Assembly: GCA_964367685.1 (NCBI GenBank)
Contig: CAYIYM010000010.1
Location: 1-64,000 of the forward strand
Direction of reading: 5' to 3'
DNA: 64,000 bases
From: CAUPWF01 sp964367685
GTDB taxonomy: Bacteria; Bacillota; Clostridia; Lachnospirales; Lachnospiraceae
Shown here: one piece after another, positions 1 to 8,838 of the stretch
Numbering within the stretch: the stretch's first letter is position 1
How the letters are laid out: each line of letters begins with the position of its first letter
Position numbers and translations under genes: made by a program
The notes under the pieces: model-generated
Database searches by the model: none
What the model was told of the DNA's origin: nothing
What the model saw: only the letters and a program-made list of their open reading frames with translations

Positions 1-25
1 TATAAGAACTCTGTTAGAAAGAGAG

Positions 26-54
26 TGTCACATCAGTATGTGACATTTTTTTTT
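26..54 (+). terminator. Rho-independent terminator of a gene upstream of the window
   Basis: A perfect 8-bp stem (TGTCACAT, loop CAGT, ATGTGACA) is followed by nine T residues. It must end a gene lying left of base 1, because no coding region precedes it here. Confidence 0.85.
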
Positions 55-79
55 ATTTGTGAATTAAATGTGATTTTTA

Positions 80-123
80 TTGACTAACCTAGTTAGCTAT
101 GTTAATCTCCTAACTAGGTTAGT
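80..123 (+). promoter_or_regulatory. Promoter with double palindromic MarR-type operator
   Basis: A -35-like TTGACT (80-85) and a -10-like TAATCT (103-108) are 17 bp apart. A perfect 14-bp inverted repeat overlaps them: ACTAACCTAGTTAG at 83-96 and its complement CTAACTAGGTTAGT at 110-123. Each arm is itself palindromic (CTAAC-N3-GTTAG), so two operator half-pairs about 27 bp apart cover both promoter elements. Autorepression by the MarR protein encoded next is inferred from this position. Confidence 0.75.
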
Positions 124-141
124 AATTAGAAAGGAGATAAT

Positions 142-585
142 ATGGCAACAGTAGAAGAGGTAAATAAAGCACTACAGTTATTTCAAGACAATAATCCCAA
201 AAATATATTTGATGAGATGCGCAGGACGGAAGCAGGAATATTAGCAGTATTAAAAATACTTTATATGAGTGAAGGCAATGTTCGTTCAAAAGATATTAGT
301 GACCAAATGGGAGTAAGTTCTGCCAGAATGGCAAAATTGTTGAAGAAGATGGAGCTTAAAAACTTAATAATAAAGAAGATGAACCCTGCGGATTGCAGAG
401 AGACCATTATAGAGTTAACGGAACACGGAGAAGTTGTTATGAATAAAGTTAGTAATCATATGTACATAACAGCAGAAAAAATCATTGATGATATTGGTAT
501 GGATGAATTAGAAAAAATGTTTGTCAGTTTAAATAAATTAAAAAAATATATGTTTGACAATACATTAGACTTAATGGAATTGTAG
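142..585 (+). CDS. MarR-family transcriptional regulator
   Basis: A 147-residue winged-helix protein of typical MarR length. The central segment (about residues 30-95) has the pattern of the DNA-binding domain: a helix with RSKDISDQMGVSSARMAKLL, then the wing with KMNPADCRETIIELTEHG. The start ATG has AAGGAG (131-136) just upstream. The gene lies 9 bp before two ABC exporter genes and behind a palindromic operator, the usual arrangement of a MarR repressor that controls itself and a drug or metabolite exporter. The inducing ligand cannot be told from sequence. Confidence 0.88.
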   Translation: MATVEEVNKALQLFQDNNPKNIFDEMRRTEAGILAVLKILYMSEGNVRSKDISDQMGVSSARMAKLLKKMELKNLIIKKMNPADCRETIIELTEHGEVVMNKVSNHMYITAEKIIDDIGMDELEKMFVSLNKLKKYMFDNTLDLMEL

Positions 586-594
586 GAGGAGTTT

Positions 595-2352
595 ATGATT
601 AAAGTACTTAAGAATTTATCAAAAAAGGAATGTGTATTTGCAATGATAGTAGTTGCATTGACGTGTTTTCAAACATGGTTAGACTTGACATTGCCAGATT
701 ATATGTCAGAAATAACTATGCTTGTTCAAACAGATGGAAGTGAATTAAGCGAAATAATAATTGCAGGGCTTAAAATGCTCGCATGTGCATTTGGAAGTTT
801 AGGTGTTTCTATTGTAGTTGCACTTATTGCATCTAGAATTGCTTCCAATTTTTCATTTACTACAAGAAAGAAAATATTTGGGAAAGTAATGTCGTTTTCG
901 ATGAAAGAAATTAATCAATTTTCAACTGCTAGTTTAATTACAAGAACTACAAATGATATTACACAAGTTCAAATGTTAATTGTAATGGGAATGCAAATGC
1001 TAATCAAAGCGCCAATTACTGCTGTATGGGCTATTTATAAAATATCAGATAAGAATGCATCATGGACAATATTAACTGGTGTAGCAGTGGTTGTCCTGCT
1101 CACAATTGTAGGAATTTGTTTGACGCTTGCAGTTCCTAGATTTAAGAAATTACAAGTTCTTACCGACAATATTAATAGAGTTGCAAGAGAAAACCTAGAT
1201 GGACTCAATGTTATTCGCGCGTTTAACGCTGAGGATTACCAGGAAAAGAAGTTTGAAGAAGCTAATAGTGCATTAACAAAAGTAAATTTATTTACTTCAA
1301 GAACCATGTCTTTCTTAATGCCTAGCATTCAAATGATTAGCAATGGTTTAGTACTTGGAGTATATATTGTAGGTGCGGTTATTATTGAAGAAGCAATAGG
1401 GGTAGATAAAATGACATTATTCTCTGACATGATTGTATTTTCTTCCTATGCTATGCAAGTAATTATCTCATTTATGATGCTGGTTATTGTTTTCATGCTA
1501 CTACCTAGAGCAAGTGTGGCAGCAAAAAGAATTAATGAGGTATTAGAAACAAAGCCATCTGTTGTAGAAGGAACTAGAATAGATGGTGATGTGGATAAAA
1601 TTGGAGAAATAGAATTTAAAAATGTTTGTTTTAAATATCCTGATGCCGAAGAATATATATTAAAGAATATTAATTTTAAGGTAAAAAGAGGAGAGGTTGT
1701 TGCCTTTATTGGATCTACTGGATGTGGAAAGAGTACAGTTATTAATTTAGTACCTAGATTTTATGATGTAACAGAAGGAGAAGTTCTTGTTAATGGGTAT
1801 AATGTAAAAGAATATACCAAGAATGCACTAACTAGTATGGTTGGATACGTATCACAAAGGGCAACGCTTTTTACAGGTAGCGTGAAATCCAATATTGCAT
1901 TTGGAGAGAACAAGGGAATCTTGGATGAGCATGAAATGTTGGCAACATCTATTGATACAGCGCAAGCAAAGGAATTCGTTGATAAATTAGAGGATAAAGA
2001 GGAATCATATGTAGCACAAGGCGGTAAGAATCTGTCAGGTGGACAAAAACAGCGATTATCTATTGCTAGAGCGATTTACAAGGATCCAGAAATATTCATC
2101 TTTGATGATTCATTTAGTGCATTAGATTATAAAACGGATCGAAAATTACGTCATGCTTTAAACGAAGAGTGTAAGGATACTACAAGATTAATTGTAGGAC
2201 AACGAATTGGAACGATACGAGATGCAGATCAAATAGTCGTGCTTGAAGATGGGGAAATTGTTGGAATTGGTAAGCATCAAGAATTATTAGAAAACTGTGA
2301 AGTATATAAGCAAATTGCTTTATCTCAATTGTCTGAGGAGGAATTATCATAA
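595..2352 (+). CDS. ABC exporter half-transporter, NBD with degenerate catalytic site
   Basis: A 585-residue fused membrane and ATPase protein of the type IV (multidrug/lipid) exporter group. The first ~320 residues hold six membrane segments. The NBD follows, with Walker A GSTGCGKST and a canonical signature LSGGQKQ. The residue after the Walker B aspartate is Asp instead of the catalytic Glu (IFDDSFSALD), and the H-loop histidine is Gln (VGQRIGTI). These changes mark the degenerate partner of a heterodimeric exporter (BmrC/LmrC type). The stop overlaps the start of the next gene by one base (2352), indicating translational coupling with the partner half. Substrate unknown; multidrug or lipid export is an inference from the family and the MarR neighbour. 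Confidence 0.9.
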   Translation: MIKVLKNLSKKECVFAMIVVALTCFQTWLDLTLPDYMSEITMLVQTDGSELSEIIIAGLKMLACAFGSLGVSIVVALIASRIASNFSFTTRKKIFGKVMSFSMKEINQFSTASLITRTTNDITQVQMLIVMGMQMLIKAPITAVWAIYKISDKNASWTILTGVAVVVLLTIVGICLTLAVPRFKKLQVLTDNINRVARENLDGLNVIRAFNAEDYQEKKFEEANSALTKVNLFTSRTMSFLMPSIQMISNGLVLGVYIVGAVIIEEAIGVDKMTLFSDMIVFSSYAMQVIISFMMLVIVFMLLPRASVAAKRINEVLETKPSVVEGTRIDGDVDKIGEIEFKNVCFKYPDAEEYILKNINFKVKRGEVVAFIGSTGCGKSTVINLVPRFYDVTEGEVLVNGYNVKEYTKNALTSMVGYVSQRATLFTGSVKSNIAFGENKGILDEHEMLATSIDTAQAKEFVDKLEDKEESYVAQGGKNLSGGQKQRLSIARAIYKDPEIFIFDDSFSALDYKTDRKLRHALNEECKDTTRLIVGQRIGTIRDADQIVVLEDGEIVGIGKHQELLENCEVYKQIALSQLSEEELS

Positions 2353-4346
2353 TGGAAAAAAAAGATTATAAATTTGGTTCCTATAAAAATCAAAGGCGAC
2401 AAGGTGGTCCAGGTGGAATGGGCAACGATGGGGAAAAAGCGAAAGATTTTAAGGGGATTATTATAAAAATAGTTCAATATTCAGCAAACTATAAAATATT
2501 TTTGTTGTTAGCGATTTGTATTGCTATGCTAGGGGCCATATTTACATTGGCTGGACCAAATCAGATTACTAAATTGACCGACGCAATTACAAGTGGTATT
2601 TCATCAAGTATGATGGCTTCAGAGTTAGAAGCAAATGGTATAGATATTGAACAACTCGCAAATTCAGGAATTACAAACGAAGAATTTGCACAAATGGCGG
2701 GAATGACCAAGGAAGAGCTAGATTCGATGGAGTTTGATATTGAGGCATTGAAAGATCCTGGAATTGATATGAGCCAAATCTGGAGTGTCGGGATTTTGAT
2801 GGGAATTATTTATGGACTTAGTTATTTATTCTCGATTTCTCAGGGAGTGATGCTTGCTTCAGTGATGCAAAACATTGCCAGAAGATTACGTACAGACATT
2901 GCTAATAAAATCAATAATCTTCCTATGAGTTACTTTTCGAAACATACAAAAGGTGATGTGCTTTCAAGGGTTACAAACGATGTAGATACAATAGGGCAGT
3001 CACTGACGCAATCTGTAGGAACATTTATTACTTCTGTGACTTTATTTCTGGGTGCTATATTTATGATGTTTATAACAAATGTTGTGCTTGCAATGACAGC
3101 AATTTTGTCAACTGTTATTGGATTTGTATTTATGATGAGTGTTATGAAGTTATCTCAAAAATACTTTAAACGTCAGCAGAAACACTTAGGAGAAATTAAC
3201 GGTCATATTGAAGAAATGTATGCGGGACACACTGTAGTTCGTGCATATAATGGGGAGGAAAATGCCCAAAAATTCTTTGATTCCGTTAATGAAAAACTGA
3301 GAGACAGTGCATTTAAGGCACAAGCAATGTCAGGATTAATGATGCCAATGATGACATTTATTGGAAATCTTGGATATGTGTGCGTGTGTATTGTTGGTGC
3401 TCTCTTGGCATTAAATGATGTAATAGGATTCGGTATCATTGTTGCCTTTATGATTTACATTCGTTTGTTTACTCAGCCACTTGGACAGATTGCACAGTCA
3501 ATGCAGAACTTACAATCAGGTGCGGCTGCGGCAGAGCGTGTATTCGAATTTCTTGAGGAAGAAGAGATGAGTGATGAATCAATGAAGACAAAAGAGTTGA
3601 CGGATGTAAAAGGCCATGTTGAATTTAGAAATGTTCATTTTGGATATGATCCTGATAGAATTATAGTTAATAATTTTAGTGCAATAGCAGAGGCCGGACA
3701 AAAAATTGCAATTGTAGGGCCAACAGGAGCAGGTAAGACAACGATTATTAACTTACTTATGAAATTCTATGATATTCAATCTGGAGATATCCTAATTGAT
3801 GGGATTTCAACAAATGATGTAAAACGAGAAGAGGTACATTCGAAATTCTGTATGGTGCTACAAGATACTTGGCTATTTGAGGGAACCTTACGAGAGAACT
3901 TGATTTATGCAACACCAGAGGTTACAGAAGAACAGCTACACAAGGCGTGTAAAGCAGTTGGTTTACATCATTTCATTAAGACTTTACAACATGGTTATGA
4001 TACTGTATTAAATGACTCAATTAATTTGTCACAAGGACAGAAGCAGCAAATTACAATCGCTAGAGCCATGATTGCAGACAAGCCGATGCTAATATTAGAC
4101 GAAGCAACTTCATCAGTTGATACAAGAACAGAACTACAAATTCAAACAGCGATGGATCAATTAATGTCTAATAGAACATCTTTTGTAATAGCACATCGAT
4201 TATCTACAATCAAAAATGCAGATATGATTCTAGTAATGAAGGATGGAGATATAATAGAAAAAGGAAATCACACTGATTTATTATTGCAAAACGGCTTTTA
4301 TGCTGAGTTATATAATTCTCAATTCGAAAATCAAGATACATTATAA
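2352..4346 (+). CDS. ABC exporter half-transporter, NBD with intact catalytic Glu
   Basis: A 664-residue partner of the preceding gene. Its NBD has Walker A GPTGAGKTT, intact Walker B with catalytic Glu (LILDEATSSVD) and an H-loop His (IAHRLSTI), but a non-canonical signature LSQGQKQ. Together with the degenerate partner this gives one competent and one degenerate ATP site, as in BmrCD or TM287/288. About 70 residues (roughly 75-140, rich in Met, Glu and Gly) are inserted between membrane segments 1 and 2, probably as an extracellular loop. The N terminus is soluble and Gly-rich (QGGPGGMGNDG). A terminator follows directly, so the three genes form one unit. Confidence 0.9.
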   Translation: MEKKDYKFGSYKNQRRQGGPGGMGNDGEKAKDFKGIIIKIVQYSANYKIFLLLAICIAMLGAIFTLAGPNQITKLTDAITSGISSSMMASELEANGIDIEQLANSGITNEEFAQMAGMTKEELDSMEFDIEALKDPGIDMSQIWSVGILMGIIYGLSYLFSISQGVMLASVMQNIARRLRTDIANKINNLPMSYFSKHTKGDVLSRVTNDVDTIGQSLTQSVGTFITSVTLFLGAIFMMFITNVVLAMTAILSTVIGFVFMMSVMKLSQKYFKRQQKHLGEINGHIEEMYAGHTVVRAYNGEENAQKFFDSVNEKLRDSAFKAQAMSGLMMPMMTFIGNLGYVCVCIVGALLALNDVIGFGIIVAFMIYIRLFTQPLGQIAQSMQNLQSGAAAAERVFEFLEEEEMSDESMKTKELTDVKGHVEFRNVHFGYDPDRIIVNNFSAIAEAGQKIAIVGPTGAGKTTIINLLMKFYDIQSGDILIDGISTNDVKREEVHSKFCMVLQDTWLFEGTLRENLIYATPEVTEEQLHKACKAVGLHHFIKTLQHGYDTVLNDSINLSQGQKQQITIARAMIADKPMLILDEATSSVDTRTELQIQTAMDQLMSNRTSFVIAHRLSTIKNADMILVMKDGDIIEKGNHTDLLLQNGFYAELYNSQFENQDTL

Positions 4347-4364
4347 GAGTACATCATAAACTTT

Positions 4365-4397
4365 CAAAAAAGGACCATTAATTGGTTCTTTTTTTGA
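4365..4397 (+). terminator. Terminator after the ABC exporter operon
   Basis: An A-rich 5' arm ending AAGGACCA pairs with TGGTTCTT across a short TTAAT loop (one G-U pair), followed by a run of seven or more T residues. Confidence 0.75.
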
Positions 4398-4445
4398 TGT
4401 TATGTGTTAATATATTAGTTATGAAAAGTTAAAGGAAGTTGGAAA

Positions 4446-5621
4446 ATGAACAGAAAATATCAAAAAACAATTTATGCTTGCTTTATTGGATTATCAGTGC
4501 AAGCGATATTAATTAATTTTTTACCATTATTATTTATTACATTGCAATCAGAATATAACATCCCATTGTTACAAATTACCTTTTTGATTACAGTGAATTT
4601 TATCACTCAATTATTAGTGGACGTGGGAGCAATCTTTTTTGTTGACATTATTGGATATCGAGCCACCGTTATTTTGGCACATGTTTTTTCGGCAGGAGGA
4701 TTAATATTACTTATAGTTCTTCCTGAATTTTTGAATTCACCTTATACAGGATTGTTCATATCAGTTATTACTTATTCGATTGGGGCAGGATTGTTGGAAG
4801 TAGTATTAAGTCCAATTATTGAAGCATGTCCAACAGATAATAAAGAAAAAGCGATGAGTTTGTTGCATTCATTTTATAGTTGGGGACAAGTTGGTGTTGT
4901 GTTGTTTTCTACGATATTCTTTGTAGTCTTTGGAATTGAAAATTGGAAAATTCTTGCGCTACTTTGGGCAATAATACCACTTGCCAATATAGTATTATTT
5001 GTGAAAGCACCAATTGAATCACTAGAATCTCATGGGCCGTTGAATTTAAAAGCACTGTTTAGTCAAAAGATATTCTGGGTATTTATTATCGTAATGATTG
5101 CAGCAGGTGCCTCAGAACAATCTATTAGTCAATGGGCATCCACATTCGCGGAACAAGCACTAGGTATATCGAAGATGTGGGGAGACTTGGCTGGGCCAAT
5201 GGCATTTGCCATCTGTATGGGGATAGCACGTGTGTATTATGGAAAGCATGGAGAAAAAATCCGTTTGGAGAAATTTATCATTGTAAGTGGATTCTCTTGT
5301 GCAAGTTTATATTTATTAGTAGCATTAGTATCAAATCCAATGATTGCATTATTAGCCTGCGCATGTACAGGTTTCTCTGTTGGGATTATGTGGCCTGGAG
5401 TCTTTAGTCTAGCATCAAAAGATTTAAAAGGTGGAACAGCGATGTTTGCACTATTAGCATTAGGAGGCGATTTAGGATGCTCTGCAGGTCCCACTGTAGT
5501 AGGCGTTGTATCAAATACATTTTCAAATAATTTTCGTTTAGGGATTTTAGTTGCTACAATATTTCCTATAATCCTTGTTATAGGCGTTTATGGAATTAGC
5601 AGAAAGTATAAGAAAAAGTAA
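4446..5621 (+). CDS. Major facilitator superfamily transporter
   Basis: A 391-residue, very hydrophobic protein with about 12 predicted membrane segments and a positively charged C-terminal tail (GISRKYKKK), typical of MFS proteins. The region around residue 125 (IEACPTDNKEKAMSLLHSFY, followed by SWGQ) resembles the fucose/glucose permease-like branch, in which a conserved HxFYxxG segment lies in the middle helices. This is suggestive only. It stands alone between the ABC operon terminator and lrgA. The substrate cannot be assigned from sequence. Confidence 0.8.
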   Translation: MNRKYQKTIYACFIGLSVQAILINFLPLLFITLQSEYNIPLLQITFLITVNFITQLLVDVGAIFFVDIIGYRATVILAHVFSAGGLILLIVLPEFLNSPYTGLFISVITYSIGAGLLEVVLSPIIEACPTDNKEKAMSLLHSFYSWGQVGVVLFSTIFFVVFGIENWKILALLWAIIPLANIVLFVKAPIESLESHGPLNLKALFSQKIFWVFIIVMIAAGASEQSISQWASTFAEQALGISKMWGDLAGPMAFAICMGIARVYYGKHGEKIRLEKFIIVSGFSCASLYLLVALVSNPMIALLACACTGFSVGIMWPGVFSLASKDLKGGTAMFALLALGGDLGCSAGPTVVGVVSNTFSNNFRLGILVATIFPIILVIGVYGISRKYKKK

Positions 5622-5642
5622 AATTGAAAGTGAGGATATTAC

Positions 5643-5993
5643 ATGAAATATTTAAGTCAAGCAGCTATAATAATTGTTATATGTTTTGTGGGTGAAATAC
5701 TAAATGCACTAATACCCCTCACAATACCAGCGGGAGTATACGGGATGCTCATTCTCCTATTACTATTAGAATTGAAGATTGTAAAAATTGAGAAAATATC
5801 GAAAGTTGCAGAATTTCTAATCAGTATAATGGGGGTAATGTTTATTCCTGCCGGAGTTGGAATTATGAATAATTACAAAACTATGACAGAAATGTTATTA
5901 GCGATTATACTTAGTTCTACTGGAATTACGATTATTGTAATGATTGTAAGTGGAAAGGTAACACAACTTCTAATGAAAAGAGGTGAACAATAA
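5643..5993 (+). CDS. lrgA: CidA/LrgA-family holin-like membrane protein
   Basis: A 116-residue protein with four membrane segments and the family's conserved IPAGVYGMLILLLLL stretch (residues 28-42), plus FIPAGVGIM near residue 70. LrgA/CidA proteins are holin-like, affect autolysis and have been linked to pyruvate or overflow-metabolite handling in other Firmicutes. The stop codon overlaps the start of lrgB (TAATG at 5991-5995), so the two are co-translated. Whether it acts like CidA (promoting lysis) or LrgA (opposing it) cannot be decided. Confidence 0.88.
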   Translation: MKYLSQAAIIIVICFVGEILNALIPLTIPAGVYGMLILLLLLELKIVKIEKISKVAEFLISIMGVMFIPAGVGIMNNYKTMTEMLLAIILSSTGITIIVMIVSGKVTQLLMKRGEQ

Positions 5994-6673
5994 TGGAATT
6001 ATTGTCAACTTCGATTTATTTTGGTTCAGCATTAACGATTGCTGTATATTTTTTAGGGTTATTTATCAAGAAAAAAACTAAATTAGAAATATGTAATCCC
6101 ATTTTAATTGGAATTATTGTAATTATTTTAATATTACATATATGTAATATTGATTATGGCTTATATTACGAAACATCGAAGTATATTACGTATTTTTTAA
6201 CACCAACTACAGTGTGCTTGGCAATTCCATTATATAAGCAAATAGAGGTGTTGAAAAAAAATAAAATTGCAATTATAGCAGGTAGTTTAGCAGGTGTTTT
6301 TGCGAGTTGTATCTCAACACTAGGAGTGGCCTATTTACTTTCCTTATCAAATGAAGAATATTATACCTTATTACCAAAATCAATTACGACAGCAATTGGA
6401 TTACCGCTAAGTATAGAATTAGGCGGAATTGCAGATATTACAGTTGCCTTAATCATATTGACAGGGATCTTCGGTAACTTATCAGCAGTTTATATATTGA
6501 AGTTGTGTCGTATAACAGACCCTGTTGCAAAGGGAGTTGCAATTGGGACGTCAAGTCATGCAATGGGAACGGTACGGGCAATTGAAATTGGTGAAGTAGA
6601 GGGAGCTATGAGTAGTCTAGCGATTGCGGTAAGCGGTGTGTTAACTGTAATTGTGGTCCAGCTTTTTCTGTAA
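5993..6673 (+). CDS. lrgB: LrgB/CidB-family membrane protein
   Basis: A 226-residue polytopic protein with the LrgB/CidB family pattern. The conserved segment LLPKSITTAIGLPLS lies near residue 125, and GTSSHAMGTVRA near residue 185 is the family hallmark. It overlaps lrgA by one base, the standard lrgAB/cidAB layout. No lytSR-like two-component genes are adjacent and no terminator is obvious before the next gene. Confidence 0.88.
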   Translation: MELLSTSIYFGSALTIAVYFLGLFIKKKTKLEICNPILIGIIVIILILHICNIDYGLYYETSKYITYFLTPTTVCLAIPLYKQIEVLKKNKIAIIAGSLAGVFASCISTLGVAYLLSLSNEEYYTLLPKSITTAIGLPLSIELGGIADITVALIILTGIFGNLSAVYILKLCRITDPVAKGVAIGTSSHAMGTVRAIEIGEVEGAMSSLAIAVSGVLTVIVVQLFL

Positions 6674-6787
6674 ATTTCAAAGAGAAAAAGTGATTGGGTT
6701 TACCTAAATTCATCATTATAGGACATGAATTGAACATAATTAAATGTTATAATTAATTCTTATTATATAAAAGGCAAGGTGAGGATT

Positions 6788-7654
6788 ATGTTTGGTTATG
6801 TAACGGTACATAAACCAGAATTAAAAATGAAAGATTTTACAAAATACAAAGGGTATTACTGTGGATTATGTCGTACGTTAAGAGAAAAATATGGTGTGAC
6901 AGGTCAGATGACATTGACTTATGATATGACATTTGCAATTATACTTTTAACATCATTATATGAAAGCCAAATAAAGGTTAGCAATAGAAGATGTATGGCT
7001 CATCCGATGAAGAAACAGTTAATGCTGCAAAATGAAATAACAGAATATGCGGCAGCCATGAATGTTATTTTAGCCTATTATCATATGAAAGATAATTGGG
7101 AAGACGAGAAGAGTCTTAGCGGACTGGCATCTGCGACGCTTTTGCATCCCAAAATACGGGACATTGAGCTACAATATCCACGACAATGCCAAGCGATTCG
7201 TAAATCCTTAGATGATTTAGGAAAATTAGAAAAAGATAATTCTGATGATTTAGATGCAGTGGCAGGATGCTTTGGAATGTTAATGAGTGAATTATTTATT
7301 TACAGAGAAGATGAATGGCAAGAAAATTTGAGGAAAATCGGATTTTATATGGGTAAATTTATTTATCTGATGGATGCCTTTGATGACGTAGAAAAAGATT
7401 TGAAAGAAGATAATTATAATCCTCTTAAAGAGCAATTTCAAAACGAGCAATTTGATGAGAAGGAATTTCAAGAAACCTGTGGTGATTATTTGGTTATGAT
7501 GATGTCTGAGTGTAGCAATGAGTTTGAAAAGCTACCATGTATTGTAGATGTTGATATCTTAAGAAATATTCTATATGATGGAGTATGGACAAGGTATAAT
7601 AATAAAATTAATAAAGAAAAAAATATAGATGCAATGAATTTAAAGGAGAAATAA
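6788..7654 (+). CDS. DUF5685-family protein, first gene of an uncharacterised trio
   Basis: A 288-residue, mainly helical protein with no membrane segment, recognised as the DUF5685 family by its start (MFGYVTVHKPELKMKDF) and YYCGLCRTLREKYG near residue 25. Cysteines in CGLC, in RRCMAH (near 73) and in AGCFGM could bind a metal or act in redox chemistry; this is inference. ATG 6788 is preferred over an in-frame GTG at 6779 because AAGGTGAGG sits correctly before the ATG and the family starts MFGYV. The next gene, a DnaJ-like protein, starts one base after this stop region, so the two are co-expressed. No biochemical function is known to me. Confidence 0.72.
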   Translation: MFGYVTVHKPELKMKDFTKYKGYYCGLCRTLREKYGVTGQMTLTYDMTFAIILLTSLYESQIKVSNRRCMAHPMKKQLMLQNEITEYAAAMNVILAYYHMKDNWEDEKSLSGLASATLLHPKIRDIELQYPRQCQAIRKSLDDLGKLEKDNSDDLDAVAGCFGMLMSELFIYREDEWQENLRKIGFYMGKFIYLMDAFDDVEKDLKEDNYNPLKEQFQNEQFDEKEFQETCGDYLVMMMSECSNEFEKLPCIVDVDILRNILYDGVWTRYNNKINKEKNIDAMNLKEK

Positions 7655-7655
7655 G

Positions 7656-8282
7656 ATGGGAAGAAATCCATATGAAGTACTAGGTTTGAAACAGGGTGCT
7701 TCGGCAGATGAGGTTAAAAAGGCATATAGAGAATTGAGTAGAAAATATCATCCAGATACAAATGTCAATAATCCATTGGCTGATTTAGCAGAAGAGAAAT
7801 TTAAAGAAGTAAGTGAAGCTTATGAGTCTATTATGAATGGAGATGGTAAATCCGCAGCTAATAATACAACAAATGGTTATGGCGGTTATCAAAGTAATGA
7901 TCCGCAATTAGCAGTTGCCTACAATTATATCAACAGTGGTAGATATCGCGAAGCAATTCAAATATTAGATGGAATGTCAAATAGAACTTCACAGTGGTAT
8001 TATGCCAGTGCAGTTGCCAATGCATCTATAGGAAATAACATAGTAGCGAAGGAACATGCAGCTCAGGCTGTAAATATGGAACCACAGAATCCACAATACA
8101 GAGACTTACTTAATAAGCTAGATTGGAATAGAAATCGATATCAAAATAGCAGCTATGGAACTGGATATGGATATCAAGGAAGAAATAATAGCTCTTGTGG
8201 AACAGGGAATTTATGTTGTGATTTATGGATTGTTGATTCCCTATGTGAATGTATGGGAGGAGATATCTGCGCATGCATGTAA
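7656..8282 (+). CDS. J-domain protein with TPR-like middle and Cys-rich C terminus
   Basis: A 208-residue protein with an N-terminal J domain (residues 4-65, HPD motif at 32-34), which would stimulate an Hsp70/DnaK ATPase. It lacks the Gly/Phe-rich linker and the four CxxCxGxG zinc repeats of true DnaJ. Residues about 85-155 look like two or three TPR-type helical repeats (AVAYNYINSGRYREAIQIL). The last ~30 residues are Cys-rich, with the pattern SCGTGNLCCDLW and then CECMGGDICACM. It is probably a specialised co-chaperone for its neighbours. It overlaps the next gene by 10 bases. Confidence 0.85.
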   Translation: MGRNPYEVLGLKQGASADEVKKAYRELSRKYHPDTNVNNPLADLAEEKFKEVSEAYESIMNGDGKSAANNTTNGYGGYQSNDPQLAVAYNYINSGRYREAIQILDGMSNRTSQWYYASAVANASIGNNIVAKEHAAQAVNMEPQNPQYRDLLNKLDWNRNRYQNSSYGTGYGYQGRNNSSCGTGNLCCDLWIVDSLCECMGGDICACM

Positions 8283-8794
8283 AAACAAAAAAAATAGTAG
8301 TTACGGGAATGATAATTGCAATCTCTATTATTAGTATGATATTGGGAACAGTTATTGAAATGAACACGCTATTCTTTTTGGCATTTGCTGCTTTTTTAAT
8401 TGGAATTGTAATACGAGAATATGGCTGTAGAATGGGTGCTTCAGCATTCGTAGCAGCAGTAATGTTAGGGGGAATATTAGTTCCCAACAAACTCTATGTG
8501 TTTACATATGCGGCTTTTGCAATGTATATACTTGTTGTAGAGATTGGATATCGAAAATTAGCAAATGTAAAGTCAGAACGAAAAGCAACTATTTTCTTTT
8601 GGCTATTAAAGTATATGATATTTAATCTAATTTTTATTCCGGTACTATTACTATTTCCAGAGTTGTTAATTGGTAGGACACTTGAATTTCCCTATCATTT
8701 ATTCCTAATAGCAGGTGGACAAATAATTCTTCCGATTTTCGATAAATCATATGAATATTTTATAAAGAAGTTTAAATGGACTAAGTATATATAG
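8273..8794 (+). CDS. Small polytopic membrane protein of unknown function
   Basis: A 173-residue hydrophobic protein with about five or six predicted membrane segments and short charged loops. I choose ATG 8273 (MHVKTKKIVVTG) because GGGAGGAGA at 8255-8262 is correctly spaced; an upstream in-frame ATG at 8249 lies inside that ribosome site. The start overlaps the end of the J-domain gene, so translation is coupled. I do not recognise the family. Its fixed position after the DUF5685 and J-domain genes suggests a shared task, possibly at the membrane. Confidence 0.65.
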   Translation: MHVKTKKIVVTGMIIAISIISMILGTVIEMNTLFFLAFAAFLIGIVIREYGCRMGASAFVAAVMLGGILVPNKLYVFTYAAFAMYILVVEIGYRKLANVKSERKATIFFWLLKYMIFNLIFIPVLLLFPELLIGRTLEFPYHLFLIAGGQIILPIFDKSYEYFIKKFKWTKYI

Positions 8795-8838
8795 CAATAG
8801 CCTATTGTGAATTAAAGTGTATTTCAAAGGAGGTTTCA

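Noticed and set aside
5132..5407. 91-codon frame inside the MFS transporter gene
   Set aside because: It is fully covered by a strong membrane-protein frame and has no ribosome site or recognisable motif.
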